From DATBLE01 sp046734335 (GTDB taxonomy: Bacteria > Actinomycetota > Thermoleophilia > Gaiellales > Gaiellaceae): DNA of 64,000 nucleotides. The position numbers and the translations under genes were made by a program. Of the stretch, positions 34,281-44,881 are shown piece by piece (the first letter of the stretch is position 1; each line of letters opens with the position of its first letter). The DNA lies in the NCBI GenBank assembly GCA_046734335.1, contig JBKPRA010000018.1, forward strand, positions 17,524-81,523, in the 5' to 3' direction. A model generated the notes under the pieces. The model searched no databases, was not told the origin of the DNA, and was given only the letters and a program-made list of their open reading frames with translations.

Positions 34281-34408
34281 GAGCTCTGCTTCGCAGACGT
34301 GTCCTTCGTCGGCGAGATGCGCACGACGAGCGCAGTCACGCCGGCGGCCAGGCCGATCACCAGGACGACATAGATCACCAGGCCGATGAAGTCGAGGACC
34401 GTCTCCAT
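34277..34408 (-). CDS. Small single-span membrane protein
   Basis: A 43-residue protein: METVLDFIG, one transmembrane helix (about residues 7-30) and a short polar tail ending in KDTSAKQSS. Function unknown. I accept it because its ATG has TATTCT nine bases upstream, because it fills the space between ald and deoB, and because the hydrophobic profile is coherent. It is divergent to deoB and shares the -10 duplex with it. Confidence 0.55.
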   Translation of the reverse strand: METVLDFIGLVIYVVLVIGLAAGVTALVVRISPTKDTSAKQSS

Positions 34409-34416
34409 GTGCTCCC

Positions 34417-34423
34417 TAGAATA
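34417..34423. promoter_or_regulatory. Shared divergent -10 element (TAGAATA / TATTCTA)
   Basis: On the plus strand TAGAAT (34417-34422) lies eight bases before the deoB ATG. On the minus strand TATTCT (34423-34418) lies nine bases before the ATG of the small membrane protein. The two hexamers overlap by five base pairs, so one opened region could start transcription both ways. No -35 elements are obvious on either side. Confidence 0.55.
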
Positions 34424-34430
34424 GCTCCCG

Positions 34431-35597
34431 ATGTCTCGCGCGGCCGTGATCGTGCTCGATGCCGTGGGCGCGGGGGCGTTGCCCGATGCGGCCGAGTTCG
34501 GAGACGAAGAGTCGAACACGCTCGGGAACGTCGCCAAGGCCGTCGGCGGCCTCGACCTCCCCAACCTCGAGGCGCTCGGCCTCGGGAACGTGGAGGAGCT
34601 CGAGGGCTGCCCGCCGCAGGCGGGGGCCCCGGCCGTCGCGGGCCGCCTGATCGAGCGCTCGAAGGGCAAGGACACGACGCTCGGCCACTGGGAGCTGATG
34701 GGGATCGTCACGCCGCAGGCGCTGCCGACCTATCCGCACGGCTTCCCACACGACGTGATCGACCCGTTCATGCATCGGACCGCCCGCGGCGTGCTGGGCA
34801 ACAAGCCGGCGAGCGGCACCGACATCATCCAGGAGCTCGGCGAGGAGCACCAGGAGACGGGCAAGTGGATCGTCTATACGTCCGCTGACTCCGTCTTCCA
34901 GATCGCCGCGCACGAGGAGACGATCCCGTTGGAGGAGTTGTACGAGGCCTGCCGGGCCGCCCGCGAGATCCTGACCGGCAAGCACGCGGTCGGCCGTGTG
35001 ATCGCCCGGCCGTTCGTCGGTGAGCCGGGGAACTACGAGCGCACGCCGAACCGACACGACTTCTCGCTCGAGCCGCGCAAGCCGAACTACCTCACCCTGC
35101 TCCGCGAGGCGGGCGTCATCGTCCACGGCGTCGGGAAGATCGGCGACATCTTCGCCGGCCAGGACATCGACGAGAGCCACCCGACGAAGTCGAACGTCGA
35201 GGGGATCCAGAAGACCGAGGAGCTGCTCCAGTCGCTCGACGAGGGTTTCGTCTTCGTCAACCTCGTCGAGACGGACATGCTCTGGGGGCACCGGAACGAC
35301 CCGATCAACTTCCACCGCTGCCTCCAAGACTTCGACCGTCGTCTGCCGGACCTGCTCGATGCCTTACGGCCGGGCGATCTGCTGATCGTCACCTCCGACC
35401 ACGGCTGCGACCCAACCACCCCGTCCACGGACCACTCGCGCGAACACGCCCTGCTGCTCGCGTATGTGGCCGGCCGAAACGCGAACGGCTCGCGCCACGA
35501 CGGCGAGTTCGCCGACGTCGGCGCCACGGTCAACGCTTGGCTCGGCGGCAAAGCGCCCGGACGCCGTTTGCCCGGACAGCCCATCGTCGAGCCATGA
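34431..35597 (+). CDS. deoB: Phosphopentomutase
   Basis: A 388-residue alkaline-phosphatase-superfamily enzyme converting (deoxy)ribose-1-phosphate to the 5-phosphate in nucleoside salvage. The N-terminal VIVLDAVGAGALPDA, GKDTTLGHWELMG with the phosphorylated Thr, and late metal motifs VNLVETDMLWGHRND and TSDHGCDP are all present. pdp lies downstream after one gene, which gives a coherent salvage group. The end overlaps the methyltransferase by ATGA. Confidence 0.96.
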   Translation: MSRAAVIVLDAVGAGALPDAAEFGDEESNTLGNVAKAVGGLDLPNLEALGLGNVEELEGCPPQAGAPAVAGRLIERSKGKDTTLGHWELMGIVTPQALPTYPHGFPHDVIDPFMHRTARGVLGNKPASGTDIIQELGEEHQETGKWIVYTSADSVFQIAAHEETIPLEELYEACRAAREILTGKHAVGRVIARPFVGEPGNYERTPNRHDFSLEPRKPNYLTLLREAGVIVHGVGKIGDIFAGQDIDESHPTKSNVEGIQKTEELLQSLDEGFVFVNLVETDMLWGHRNDPINFHRCLQDFDRRLPDLLDALRPGDLLIVTSDHGCDPTTPSTDHSREHALLLAYVAGRNANGSRHDGEFADVGATVNAWLGGKAPGRRLPGQPIVEP

Positions 35598-36303
35598 GCC
35601 TGATGAACGACCCCGCAGTCGTCGCGCGCGAGTACGCCGACGAGACTCGCCTCGTTGCCCGAATTGCCGTCCAGCAGGGCGGCACCGGCCCCGATCCGCG
35701 GCGAGTCGCCTTCGAGGCGATCGCCGAGGTCGAGCCGAGAGTCGTGCTCGAGGTCGGGCCGGGCAACGGTGAGCTCGCCGAGCAGGTTCAGACCGAGCTC
35801 GGCGCGCGGGTCGTCGCAGTCGACCAGTCGGAGCGGATGGTCGAGCTCACGCAGGAGCGCGGGGTGGAGGCAGTCGTCGGAGACGTCCAGGACCTCCCGT
35901 TCCGGGACGGCGTCTTCGACTGCGTGCTCGCGGCGTGGATGCTCTACCACGTCCCCGACCTCAATCGGGCGCTCCGCCAGATCCGGCGGGTGCTGCGACC
36001 GGGCGGTCGGTTCGTCGCCACCACCAACAGCGAGCGCACCATGCCGGAGCTCTGGGATCAGTTCGGTGACGCGGGACGGCTGCAGTCGAGCTTCAGCGCC
36101 GAGAATGCCGAGGGAGCACTCCTGCGGCACTTCACCATCGTCGAGCGCCGCGACGTCCGCGGATCGGTCACGTTTCCGAGCCGGTTGGCCGCACGCGACT
36201 ATGTCGCTTCACTCGTCACCAAGGCCCACCTGGCCGATCGACTGCCGTCCTTCGACGGCCCCCTCGCCGTCTCCCGGCACGCCGTCGTTTTCGTCTGCGC
36301 GCC

Positions 36304-36307
<4 letters not shown>
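35594..36307 (+). CDS. Class I SAM-dependent methyltransferase
   Basis: A 237-residue methyltransferase of the Methyltransf_11 type: motif I VVLEVGPGNGELA, the acidic residue after strand 2 (VVAVDQSERM), VGDVQDLPFRDGVFDCVLAAWMLYHV and LRPGGRFVATT. The substrate is unknown. It is translationally coupled to deoB (ATGA) and to pdp (GTGA), so it belongs to the nucleoside salvage operon; a nucleoside-related or RNA substrate is only a guess. Confidence 0.85.
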
Positions 36308-37601
<1,294 letters not shown>

Positions 37602-37602
<1 letters not shown>

Positions 37603-38399
37603 TGCCCGAGCTCCCGGAGGTCGAGACCGAGCGCGGGCGGCTGGCTGCGCGACTCGAGGGGCGTCGGATCGAGACGGCTCGCATCGGTGATGCCCGGCTG
37701 ACGCGCCCCGACGACCCCGCCTGGATCGCGGCGCGCCTCGCCGGCGAGCACGTCGACGCGGTCGAGCGGCGAGGCAAGTACCTGGTCGTCCGGCTGACCG
37801 GCGGGGAGGTGCTGCTCGTCCACCTGCGGATGACGGGCGGGTTCCGGTACGGGCCTGCGAGCCACGAGCGGGCCGTGCTCGAGCTGGACGACGGCACGCG
37901 GATCGCGTACCGCGACGTCCGCCGCTTCGGCACGTGGCTCCTGCTCGACCCGGAGGAGGCGGAGGAGCACCTGGGCATCCGTCTCGGTCCTGAGCCGCTC
38001 GGTCGGCGGTTCACGACGGCCTACCTCGCGGGTCGGCTGGCCAGGCGGAAGGCGCCGGTCAAGGCCGCGATCCTCGACCAGCGGACCGTCGCCGGTCTCG
38101 GGAACATCTACGCCGACGAGTCGCTCTGGTATGCGCGTATCCATCCGCTGCGGCCGGCCGGGGAGCTCTCGGCCGAGGAGGTGGCGCGCCTCCGGCAGGG
38201 CATCCGGCGGGCGTTGCGTCTCGGAATCGGCCGCCAGGGGGCAGACCTCGGCGACGGCACGTACGCAGGCGGACGGATGCAGCACGAGTTCCGCGTGTAC
38301 GGCCGGACGGGCGAACCGTGCGACCGCTGCGGCACGCCGATCGCGAAGACCCGCGCCGGCGGGCGGGGCACCTGGTATTGCTCGACGTGTCAAGCGTGA
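37602..38399 (+). CDS. mutM: Formamidopyrimidine-DNA glycosylase
   Basis: A 265-residue base-excision repair enzyme for 8-oxoguanine and formamidopyrimidines. The catalytic Pro1/Glu2 follow the start (PELPEVET), the beta-strand Lys in RRGKYLV, the H2TH region LDQRTVAGLGNIYADESLW and the C-terminal zinc finger (CDRCG ... YCSTCQ) are intact. The GTG start is fixed by the need for Pro at position 2. It overlaps the pdp stop by one base. Confidence 0.96.
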
Positions 38400-38426
38400 G
38401 CAGACGGCCGGACTAGACTCGGGAGC

Positions 38427-39164
38427 GTGGGCCGGAGCTATAAGACGGAGGCGGTCGTGCTCCGCTCGATCCGGTACGGCGAGGCGGATCGCATCCTCCA
38501 CCTCTACACCGCCGACCACGGGCGGGTCGGCGCGATCGCCAAGGGGATCCGTAAGACGAGCTCGCGGGTGGGCGGTCGGCTGGAGCCGCTCGGGCACGTC
38601 GAGTTGCTGCTCCACCAGGGACGCGGAGAGCTCCACACCATCACCGGCGTCGAGCTGATCCGGCCTCACAGCGCCGTGCGCGCCGACTCCTACCGGCTGG
38701 CCGTCGGACTGATCGGCGCCGAGGCGATGCTGCGCTTGTTCACCGAGCAGGAGGCGAACGAGAGGGCGTTCACCGCGCTCACGCGGTTCCTCGACCTGCT
38801 CGACGACGCTCCTGCCGGGCTTCGCCCGGATCTCGACTCGCTCGGGCTCTCGTTCCAGCTCAAGCTGCTCTGGCTGTCCGGCTACCTGCCGCACGTGGGC
38901 AGCTGCGCCGAGTGCGGCTCCGAGGGGCCGCTCGCCGGCTACTCGCCGCGGGCGGGCGGGACGGTGTGCCAGGCGTGCAGCCCGGGCGCGCTCGCGCTAT
39001 CGCACGACGGCCTCGCCGGGATGGAGGCGCTCCTGCGCAGCCCGCTCGCCGACGCGCGCGCGGCCGGTCTGACCGAGCGCGGAGCCCGCGAGGTGCTCGC
39101 CGTGATCACCTCGTCGTACGAGGAGCACGGTGGCTTCCGGCTCCGGACGCTGCGCGCGGGATGA
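38427..39164 (+). CDS. recO: DNA repair protein RecO
   Basis: A 245-residue RecF-pathway mediator with an N-terminal OB fold (YKTEAVVLRSIRYGEADRILHLYT), a helical domain and a four-Cys zinc module (CAECG ... CQAC). TAGACT at 38414-38419 lies seven bases before the GTG, so recO opens a new transcript. Its stop overlaps the GNAT gene by ATGA. glyS lies downstream on the other strand, as near recO in many Gram-positives. Confidence 0.94.
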   Translation: MGRSYKTEAVVLRSIRYGEADRILHLYTADHGRVGAIAKGIRKTSSRVGGRLEPLGHVELLLHQGRGELHTITGVELIRPHSAVRADSYRLAVGLIGAEAMLRLFTEQEANERAFTALTRFLDLLDDAPAGLRPDLDSLGLSFQLKLLWLSGYLPHVGSCAECGSEGPLAGYSPRAGGTVCQACSPGALALSHDGLAGMEALLRSPLADARAAGLTERGAREVLAVITSSYEEHGGFRLRTLRAG

Positions 39165-39580
39165 GGCGCGAGCTCGGGGACGGCTACGAGCTGGACGACG
39201 ATCCGGACAGGATCGACCTGGACGCAGTCCACACGTACCTCACGGCGTCGTACTGGGCGGAGGGGCGTTCCCGTGAGACGGTCGAGCGCCTGGTCCGGAC
39301 GGCCCAGCGCGTGGTCGGCCTCTATGCCGGCGCCGAGCAGGTCGGCTTCTGTCGGGCAGTGTCCGACGACGCGTCCCTTGCGTACCTGGCCGATGTCTAC
39401 GTACTGCCCGCGCACCGCGGCCGTGGCCTCGGCGTAGAGCTCATCCGCGAGATGATCGACAACGGGCCGTACGCCGAGCGGCGCTGGCTGCTGCACACTC
39501 GCGACGCCCACGAGCTCTACCGGCGGTTCGGCTTCGGGCTGCCGGGCGAGCGGCTGATGGAGCGCCCTCCTGCTGCCTGA
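39161..39580 (+). CDS. GNAT family N-acetyltransferase
   Basis: A 139-residue GNAT protein. The beta strands and acetyl-CoA loop are recognisable: LADVYVLPAHRGRGLGVELIREMID, followed by LHTRDAHELYRRFGF. The N-terminal YELDDDPDRIDLDAVHTYLTASYWAEGRS matches the small GNAT group related to YjaB/ribosomal-type acetyltransferases. The acceptor is unknown. ATGA overlap with recO. Confidence 0.88.
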   Translation: MRRELGDGYELDDDPDRIDLDAVHTYLTASYWAEGRSRETVERLVRTAQRVVGLYAGAEQVGFCRAVSDDASLAYLADVYVLPAHRGRGLGVELIREMIDNGPYAERRWLLHTRDAHELYRRFGFGLPGERLMERPPAA

Positions 39581-39614
39581 TCTGAAGGACCGGCGCAGGC
39601 TGCTGACGATCGCG

Positions 39615-40928
39615 GTGGCGGCGTCCGTGGCAGTCGCGTTCGCCGACTCCTCGATCGTCGTGCTCGCGCTGCCCGATCTCTACGGCGCGTTCAACACGTC
39701 GATCGTCGGCGTGTCGTGGGTGATCACCTCGTACAACCTGGTGGTCGCCGTCGCCGCCGCGGTGATCGCCGCCGTATCGCGCAGAGTCCAGCCTCGGCGC
39801 TGGGCCCAGGTCGGCCTGGTGCTGTTCACGGTCGCGTCGGTCGGCTGCGCCGCCTCGTGGAACCTGCCCGTGCTGATCGTCTTTCGGTGTGTCCAGGGGC
39901 TCGGCGCCGCCTTCCTGCTGGCGACGTCGATCTCGCTGCTCGGCGGCCTGCTCGGCGGGCGGGAGCGTGGAATCGCGCTCTGGACGACCGTCGCGGTGTT
40001 CGGTGCCGCCCTCGGACCGGTGCTGGGCGGTGTGCTCACCCAGCTCTTCGACTGGCGGGCGATCTTCGTCGTCCAGGCGCCCGTGGGCGCCGTCGCGCTG
40101 CTCGCGACGCTGGGCGAGGAAGGGAGCCCCGCTGCCGACCGGCCGGGGAGGCGCGGACGAGGCGCCCTCGCCGCAGACGCCGCGCTCGGGCTTGTCTTCG
40201 CCGCCCTCGTGGGAGCGCTTTTCCTGGCCGTCCTGCTCGTGATCACCGTCTGGGGGCTCGAGCCGGTGGTCGGGGCGCTGGTGGTCAGCGCGCTGCCGGC
40301 CGCGACGCTCGTGGCCCGTCCCTTCGGCCGCGGCATCGAGCCGCCGGTCGCGGTCGGCGGAGGCGTGTTGCTGCTCGCCGCCGGGCTGCTCGCCCTCGCC
40401 TTGCTACCGCGCGTCTCGAACGTCCTGGTCGCGGTCTCGCTCGCCTTTTGCGGCCTGGGGATCGGGCTCGCGGTGCCCGTGCTGACGCAGGTCGCCCTGC
40501 ATCAGGATTCGGGCCTCGTCCGCAGCGGCGCGATCACTGTCGCCGCCCGGCACGCAGGCCTCGTACTCGCGTTGGCGCTCGTCGCTCCCCTGCTGACCAG
40601 CGCGCTCGACCGCTCCGGTGAGCGGGCGCTCCTCGGCGGCACGAAGGCGATCCTCGACGCCAACGTCCCACTGCAGAAGAAAGTGCCGATCGCGCTGGCT
40701 CTGCGCGACGCGCTCGAATCGGCCAAGGACGGCGAGGTGCCAGACCTCGGCAAGCCGTTCGACGACGCCGGCGCCCGCACGAACAACAACGTGCGCCAGG
40801 CCCGCGACTCGCTCGTGAACACGCTCGAATCTGCGTTGACGCGCGGCTTCCGCTCGTCGTTCGCGCTCTCGGCGCTGTTCGCCCTGATCGCGCTCCTCCC
40901 GGTGCTCAGGTTGAGGAGGTCGCTCTGA
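39615..40928 (+). CDS. MFS transporter (drug efflux type)
   Basis: A major facilitator of at least 437 residues with about a dozen hydrophobic segments. It shows the early FADSSIVVLALPDLYGAFNTS and VSWVITSYNLV motifs of the DHA2-like drug/H+ antiporters and RCVQGLGAAFLLATS. The GTG at 39615 falls inside the first helix; a CTG start at 39582 or nearby would add a basic cytoplasmic leader (LKDRRRLL), so the N-terminus probably extends upstream. The region about 350-410 (LQKKVPIALALRDALES) is an unusually long polar insertion before the last helix. Confidence 0.85.
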   Translation: MAASVAVAFADSSIVVLALPDLYGAFNTSIVGVSWVITSYNLVVAVAAAVIAAVSRRVQPRRWAQVGLVLFTVASVGCAASWNLPVLIVFRCVQGLGAAFLLATSISLLGGLLGGRERGIALWTTVAVFGAALGPVLGGVLTQLFDWRAIFVVQAPVGAVALLATLGEEGSPAADRPGRRGRGALAADAALGLVFAALVGALFLAVLLVITVWGLEPVVGALVVSALPAATLVARPFGRGIEPPVAVGGGVLLLAAGLLALALLPRVSNVLVAVSLAFCGLGIGLAVPVLTQVALHQDSGLVRSGAITVAARHAGLVLALALVAPLLTSALDRSGERALLGGTKAILDANVPLQKKVPIALALRDALESAKDGEVPDLGKPFDDAGARTNNNVRQARDSLVNTLESALTRGFRSSFALSALFALIALLPVLRLRRSL

Positions 40929-40942
40929 GACGCATCGGGATC

Positions 40943-41338
40943 GTGCTCGGCGCGGCAGTCGCCCTGCTCGTGGTGGAGATCGCGCTGGGAGCCTTCCACT
41001 TCGGACAGCCCAAGCTGGCCGATCCCTGCACGTCGAAGCCGGCGTTCTCGGGCGGCGGGATCGACGGCGAGATCCAGCGGTTCGCGCTCAGCGGGCTCAA
41101 CGGCGCCGCCTGCAAACTGGATACGACGCGGGAGGAGCTGGTGCTCTCGTTCGTTCCGGCCGCCGGAACGAAGCGTGTGCGCTGGGACCGGAAGACGATC
41201 GAGAACGCGCTCGAGGCGGGTTTCCAGCAGGCGTTCGACGACACGAAGAAACGTGGCGTCGCCGGCCTCATCATCGGGAACATCCTCGAGGTCGTCCTCG
41301 GCGCTCCGCTGAAGTACTTCCTGGATCAGTCGAGCTAG
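40943..41338 (+). CDS. Hypothetical membrane-anchored protein
   Basis: A 131-residue protein with an N-terminal signal-anchor and an extracytoplasmic part containing two Cys that could pair (ADPCTSKP, GAACKLD). A DUF-like cell-surface role with the MFS transporter is possible but not shown. The frame continues upstream to a CTG (40925) that overlaps the MFS stop as CTGA and would add RRIGI, a better anchor start. It ends in a four-base overlap with the convergent glyS. Confidence 0.65.
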   Translation: MLGAAVALLVVEIALGAFHFGQPKLADPCTSKPAFSGGGIDGEIQRFALSGLNGAACKLDTTREELVLSFVPAAGTKRVRWDRKTIENALEAGFQQAFDDTKKRGVAGLIIGNILEVVLGAPLKYFLDQSS

Positions 41339-42699
41339 GCGCTACTGGCCTTCGGCGTGGCCCAGGGCCTGCGCAGCTCGTCCCCGAGCCTCGCCGCCAC
41401 CTGACCGATCGCCAGCCGCTCCTGCGCCAGCGAGTCGCGGTCGCGGATCGTGACGGTGTCGTCCGCGAGCGTCTGCTCGTCGACCGTGAACGCGAAGGGC
41501 GTGCCGATCTCGTCCTGGCGGCGATAGCGGCGGCCGATCGCGCCGCCCTCGTCGTACTCGACCACGTGGGAGCCGCGCAGCTCCTCGTACAGCCCGCGCG
41601 CCTTCTCGACAATCGCGGAGTCCTTCGCGATCAGCGGCAGGACGGCCGCCTTCACCGGCGCGATCGCCGGGTGCAGCCGGAGCACCGTGCGCTCGCGCCC
41701 GGCGACCTCCTCCTCGTCGTAGGCGTCGACCAGCATCGCGACGAAGATGCGCTCGATCGAAACCGCAGGCTCGATCACGTGCGGGACGTACCGCTCGGTG
41801 CCCTCAGGGCCGACGTATTCGAGCTCGGTGCCGGAGAACTCCGTGTGGCGCGTGAGGTCGTAGTCGCCGCGATTGGCTACCCCCTCGAGCTCCGACCAGC
41901 CGATCGGGTAGTCGTACTCGATGTCGCTCGTCCCCTGGGAGTAGTGCGAGCGCTCCTCCGGGCCGTGCTCCCGCACGCGCAGCTGCGAGCGCCGCAGCCC
42001 GTACTTCACGTACCACTCGAAGCGGGCGTCGATCCAGTAGCGGTACCACTGCTCGGAGTCCGCCGGCGGCACGAAGAACTCCATCTCCATCTGCTCGAAC
42101 TCGCGGACGCGGAAGAGGAAGTTCCCGGGCGTGATCTCGTTGCGGAACGACTTGCCGACCTGCGCGATCCCGAAGGGCGGCCGCCGCCGTGCCAGCTGGA
42201 GCACGTTCTTGAAGTTGATGAAGATGCCCTGCGCAGTCTCCGGCCGCAGGAAGGCACGCGCCCCTGCGTCGGCCACCGGCCCGACGGTCGTCTCGAACAT
42301 CAGGTTGAACTGCCTCGCCTCGGTCAGGTCGCAGTCGGGCGTGTCGCCGGGGCGCTTCGACGGCTTGCGGCCGCACCGCGAGTCCTCGAGCTTGTCGGCG
42401 CGGAAGCGGAGCTTGCAGGTGCGGCAGTCGACGAGCGGGTCGGTGAACCCCTCGACGTGCCCAGAGGCCTCCCAGACTCGGGGGTGGAGGATGATCGCGG
42501 AGTCGAGCAGGACGATGTCGTCTCGCTCGTAGACCATCGCCTCGAGCCACCGGGCTCGAATGTTGTTCTTGACCAGCACGCCGTAGTGGCCGTAGTCGAA
42601 GGTCGAGCCGATCCCGCCGTAGATCTCCGACGACGGAAACACGAAGCCGCGTCGGCGGCAGAGCGAGACGATCTTGTCCATGGTCACCGTGCCGGCCAT
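41335..42699 (-). CDS. glyS: Glycyl-tRNA synthetase (homodimeric type)
   Basis: A 454-residue class II GlyRS of the single-chain type. It has MDKIVSLCRRRGFVFPSSEIYGG-like N-terminus, zinc-binding CRTCKLRFRADKLED, motif 2 QVGKSFRNEITPGNFLFR, the SDIEYDY substrate loop and a C-terminal anticodon domain. ATG at 42699 is preferred: TAGTGT lies eight bases upstream (42713-42708), and an upstream GTG at 42711 would fall inside that box. It lies 24 bases downstream of the histidine kinase gene. Confidence 0.95.
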   Translation of the reverse strand: MAGTVTMDKIVSLCRRRGFVFPSSEIYGGIGSTFDYGHYGVLVKNNIRARWLEAMVYERDDIVLLDSAIILHPRVWEASGHVEGFTDPLVDCRTCKLRFRADKLEDSRCGRKPSKRPGDTPDCDLTEARQFNLMFETTVGPVADAGARAFLRPETAQGIFINFKNVLQLARRRPPFGIAQVGKSFRNEITPGNFLFRVREFEQMEMEFFVPPADSEQWYRYWIDARFEWYVKYGLRRSQLRVREHGPEERSHYSQGTSDIEYDYPIGWSELEGVANRGDYDLTRHTEFSGTELEYVGPEGTERYVPHVIEPAVSIERIFVAMLVDAYDEEEVAGRERTVLRLHPAIAPVKAAVLPLIAKDSAIVEKARGLYEELRGSHVVEYDEGGAIGRRYRRQDEIGTPFAFTVDEQTLADDTVTIRDRDSLAQERLAIGQVAARLGDELRRPWATPKASSA

Positions 42700-42723
42700 T
42701 CCGCCGGACACTAACGGCGACGG

Positions 42724-44028
42724 CTACACGGGCGCGGGCAGCCTGAAGTGGAAGACGGCTCCGCCGTCGGGCGCGTTCTCGGCCGTCGCCTCGCCGCCGT
42801 GCGTCTGGGCGACATGCCGGACGATGGCGAGCCCCAGACCGGAGCCGGGCAGGTTACGTGCGCCCGCGGCACGGTAGAAGCGGTCGAACACGTGGGGAAG
42901 GTCCTCCTCCGAGATCCCCGGCCCGTGGTCGCGGACGGTCACCTCGGTCCCCGACACGTCCACGTCGACGGAGCTGCTCCACTTGGCGGCGTTGTCGAGC
43001 AGGTTGGAGACGGCCCGCTCGAGCTGGGCAGGCGCACCGCGGACGATCGACTCCTGCAGCTGCGTCCTGAACAGCACCTTCGGCGCTCGCACCTTCGCCC
43101 GCGCGACCGCGTGCTCGACGACTTCGTCGAGGCGGACGTCCTCGACCTCTGCCGGACGCTCCCGGTCGATCTCGACGAGATCGCCGACGAGAGCGCTCAG
43201 CTCCTCCACCTGGCCGGTCACGTCGGCCAGCAGCTTCTGCCGTTCGCCGGGAGGAAGCCGCTTGCCGCCGGCGAGCACCTCGATATTGGTCCGCAGGCTC
43301 GAAAGCGGCGTGCGCAGCTCGTGCGAGGCATCCGCGACCAGGCGCCGCTGCGCCTTCACCGAGGCGTCCAGGGCGACGAGCATCTCGTTGAACGCCGACG
43401 CCAGCCGGCCGAGCTCGTCCTCGTTCTGGACGTCGATTCGGCGCGTGAGGTCACGGGTCGCCGTCACTTCCTCTGCCACGGCAGTCAGATTGCGCACCGG
43501 GCGGAGCGCTGCCGTCGCGACGACGAGCCCGAGCCCACCGGCGATGCCGACGCCGAAGAGGCCGATGAAGAGCATGTACAGGCCGAGTCGGTGCAGCGTT
43601 CGATCGACCTCCGTGAGCGACCGTGCAACCTGGATTGCGAAGCCGTCCCCCACCTGGGCCGCGTAGACCCGTACGTGGGTGTCCTGGACGCTGCCGTCGG
43701 TGAAGAACGGCTTGCCGCCAGTGCCGGCGAGCCGCTTTGCGCGATCGAGACCGGGCAGATCGAACGCCGCGCCCTGACCGGTTGTATCGATCACCTGCAG
43801 AACGGTGGGCGATCCGCCGAGGCTGGCCTGCGGCCCGAGCTGGACATAGCCGACCTCGAACCCGGGCGGCGGGTGCTCGATGAAGCCGTGGGCGCGGCTG
43901 ACGAGGCTCGAGTCGACCTCGCCGAGCAACTGGTGACGGACGACGACGTAGACGACGGCCGCCGACGCGGCGACCGCCGCCGCGACGGCCGCTGCCGCCA
44001 GCAGGGTGACGCGGAGGCGGAAGCTCAT
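42724..44028 (-). CDS. Two-component sensor histidine kinase (MprB/BaeS-like)
   Basis: A 434-residue HAMP-type kinase: transmembrane helix about 8-30, an extracytoplasmic sensor (about 31-150), second helix (about 150-175), HAMP, then the H-box ADASHELRTPLSSLRTN with the phosphorylated His, and an HATPase with N-box LLDNAAKW, DHGPGI and GSGLGLAIV. The signal is unknown; the sensor lacks recognisable domains. The partner regulator is encoded just upstream on the same strand. Confidence 0.93.
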   Translation of the reverse strand: MSFRLRVTLLAAAAVAAAVAASAAVVYVVVRHQLLGEVDSSLVSRAHGFIEHPPPGFEVGYVQLGPQASLGGSPTVLQVIDTTGQGAAFDLPGLDRAKRLAGTGGKPFFTDGSVQDTHVRVYAAQVGDGFAIQVARSLTEVDRTLHRLGLYMLFIGLFGVGIAGGLGLVVATAALRPVRNLTAVAEEVTATRDLTRRIDVQNEDELGRLASAFNEMLVALDASVKAQRRLVADASHELRTPLSSLRTNIEVLAGGKRLPPGERQKLLADVTGQVEELSALVGDLVEIDRERPAEVEDVRLDEVVEHAVARAKVRAPKVLFRTQLQESIVRGAPAQLERAVSNLLDNAAKWSSSVDVDVSGTEVTVRDHGPGISEEDLPHVFDRFYRAAGARNLPGSGLGLAIVRHVAQTHGGEATAENAPDGGAVFHFRLPAPV

Positions 44029-44062
44029 CGGCTCGTTCTTGGCCGTTGAGGGCGGGGTGCGA

Positions 44063-44137
44063 GGGGAACGGGGTGGTTCCCCAGGACGGTCGGCCTCTGG
44101 AAGAACGGGGTGCGTGGGGGAAACATGGTTTCCCCCA
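44063..44137 (-). terminator. Two hairpins between response regulator and kinase genes
   Basis: Hairpin 1: GGGGAAC (44063-44069) with GTTCCCC (44076-44082). Hairpin 2: TGGGGGAAAC (44115-44124) with GTTTCCCCCA (44128-44137), loop ATG. Neither is followed by a T-tract. They sit in the 136-base gap inside the two-component operon and could reduce kinase relative to regulator expression. Arms resemble the hairpin after steA. Confidence 0.45.
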
Positions 44138-44164
44138 TGGGAGCGCGCCGCAGGCGAGCGACGC

Positions 44165-44839
44165 TCATTCCGGTGGCTCGCGAAGGGCGTAGCCGACGCC
44201 GCGCACCGTCTGGATCAGGCGCGGCTCGCCGCCTGCCTCCGTCTTGCGCCGCAGGTAGCCGACGTACACCTCCAGCGAGTTCGAGCTCGGGCCGAAGTCG
44301 TAGCCCCAGACGCGGTCGAAGATCACGTCGCGCGTCAGCACCTGCCGCGGGTTGCGCAGAAAGAGCTCGAGCAGCAGGAACTCGGTTCGGGTGAGCTCGA
44401 TCGGCCGGTCGGCCCGCCGCACCTCGTGCGTGGCCGGGTCGAGCGTGAGGTCGGCAAAGGAGAGCGGCCCCTCGTCGCCGCCGGTGCGCCGCAGGAGCGC
44501 CCGCAGCCGGGCGAGCAGCTCCTCGAGCGCAAAGGGCTTGACCAGATAGTCGTCCGCGCCGGCATCGAGGCCGGCGACGCGATCGTCGACCTCGTGACGT
44601 GCCGTCAGCATGAGCACCGGCGTCCGGTTGCCCATCCGCCGCAGCGCCTGGCAGGTGTCGATGCCGTCCATCACCGGCATCAGGACGTCGAGCACGATCG
44701 CGTCGGCGCTCCGCCCAGCCAGCGCCAGCAGCGCCTTTTGCCCGTCCTCGGCAAGCTCCACCTCGTAGCCTTCGAGACGCAGCGCTCGTTCGAGCGCCTC
44801 CCTGACGGCGCGCTCGTCGTCCACGACCAGAATGCGCAT
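44165..44839 (-). CDS. Two-component response regulator (MprA/OmpR family)
   Basis: A 224-residue OmpR-type regulator. The receiver has the acidic pair in RILVVDDE, the phosphorylated Asp in AIVLDVLMPVMDG, Thr in LMLTARHE and Lys in YLVKPF. The winged-helix effector ends with LIQTVRGVGYALR. ATG at 44839 directly precedes the first receiver strand. With the kinase downstream it forms a cognate pair; the target genes are unknown. Confidence 0.94.
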   Translation of the reverse strand: MRILVVDDERAVREALERALRLEGYEVELAEDGQKALLALAGRSADAIVLDVLMPVMDGIDTCQALRRMGNRTPVLMLTARHEVDDRVAGLDAGADDYLVKPFALEELLARLRALLRRTGGDEGPLSFADLTLDPATHEVRRADRPIELTRTEFLLLELFLRNPRQVLTRDVIFDRVWGYDFGPSSNSLEVYVGYLRRKTEAGGEPRLIQTVRGVGYALREPPE

Positions 44840-44881
44840 GGTGAAAGTGTCCCCGATCCACCTGAAAGCAGCGTGAGACAG

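Noticed and set aside
42700..42711. Upstream GTG start (42711) for glyS
   Set aside because: The codon falls inside the TAGTGT -10 element; ATG 42699 is at the standard distance from it.
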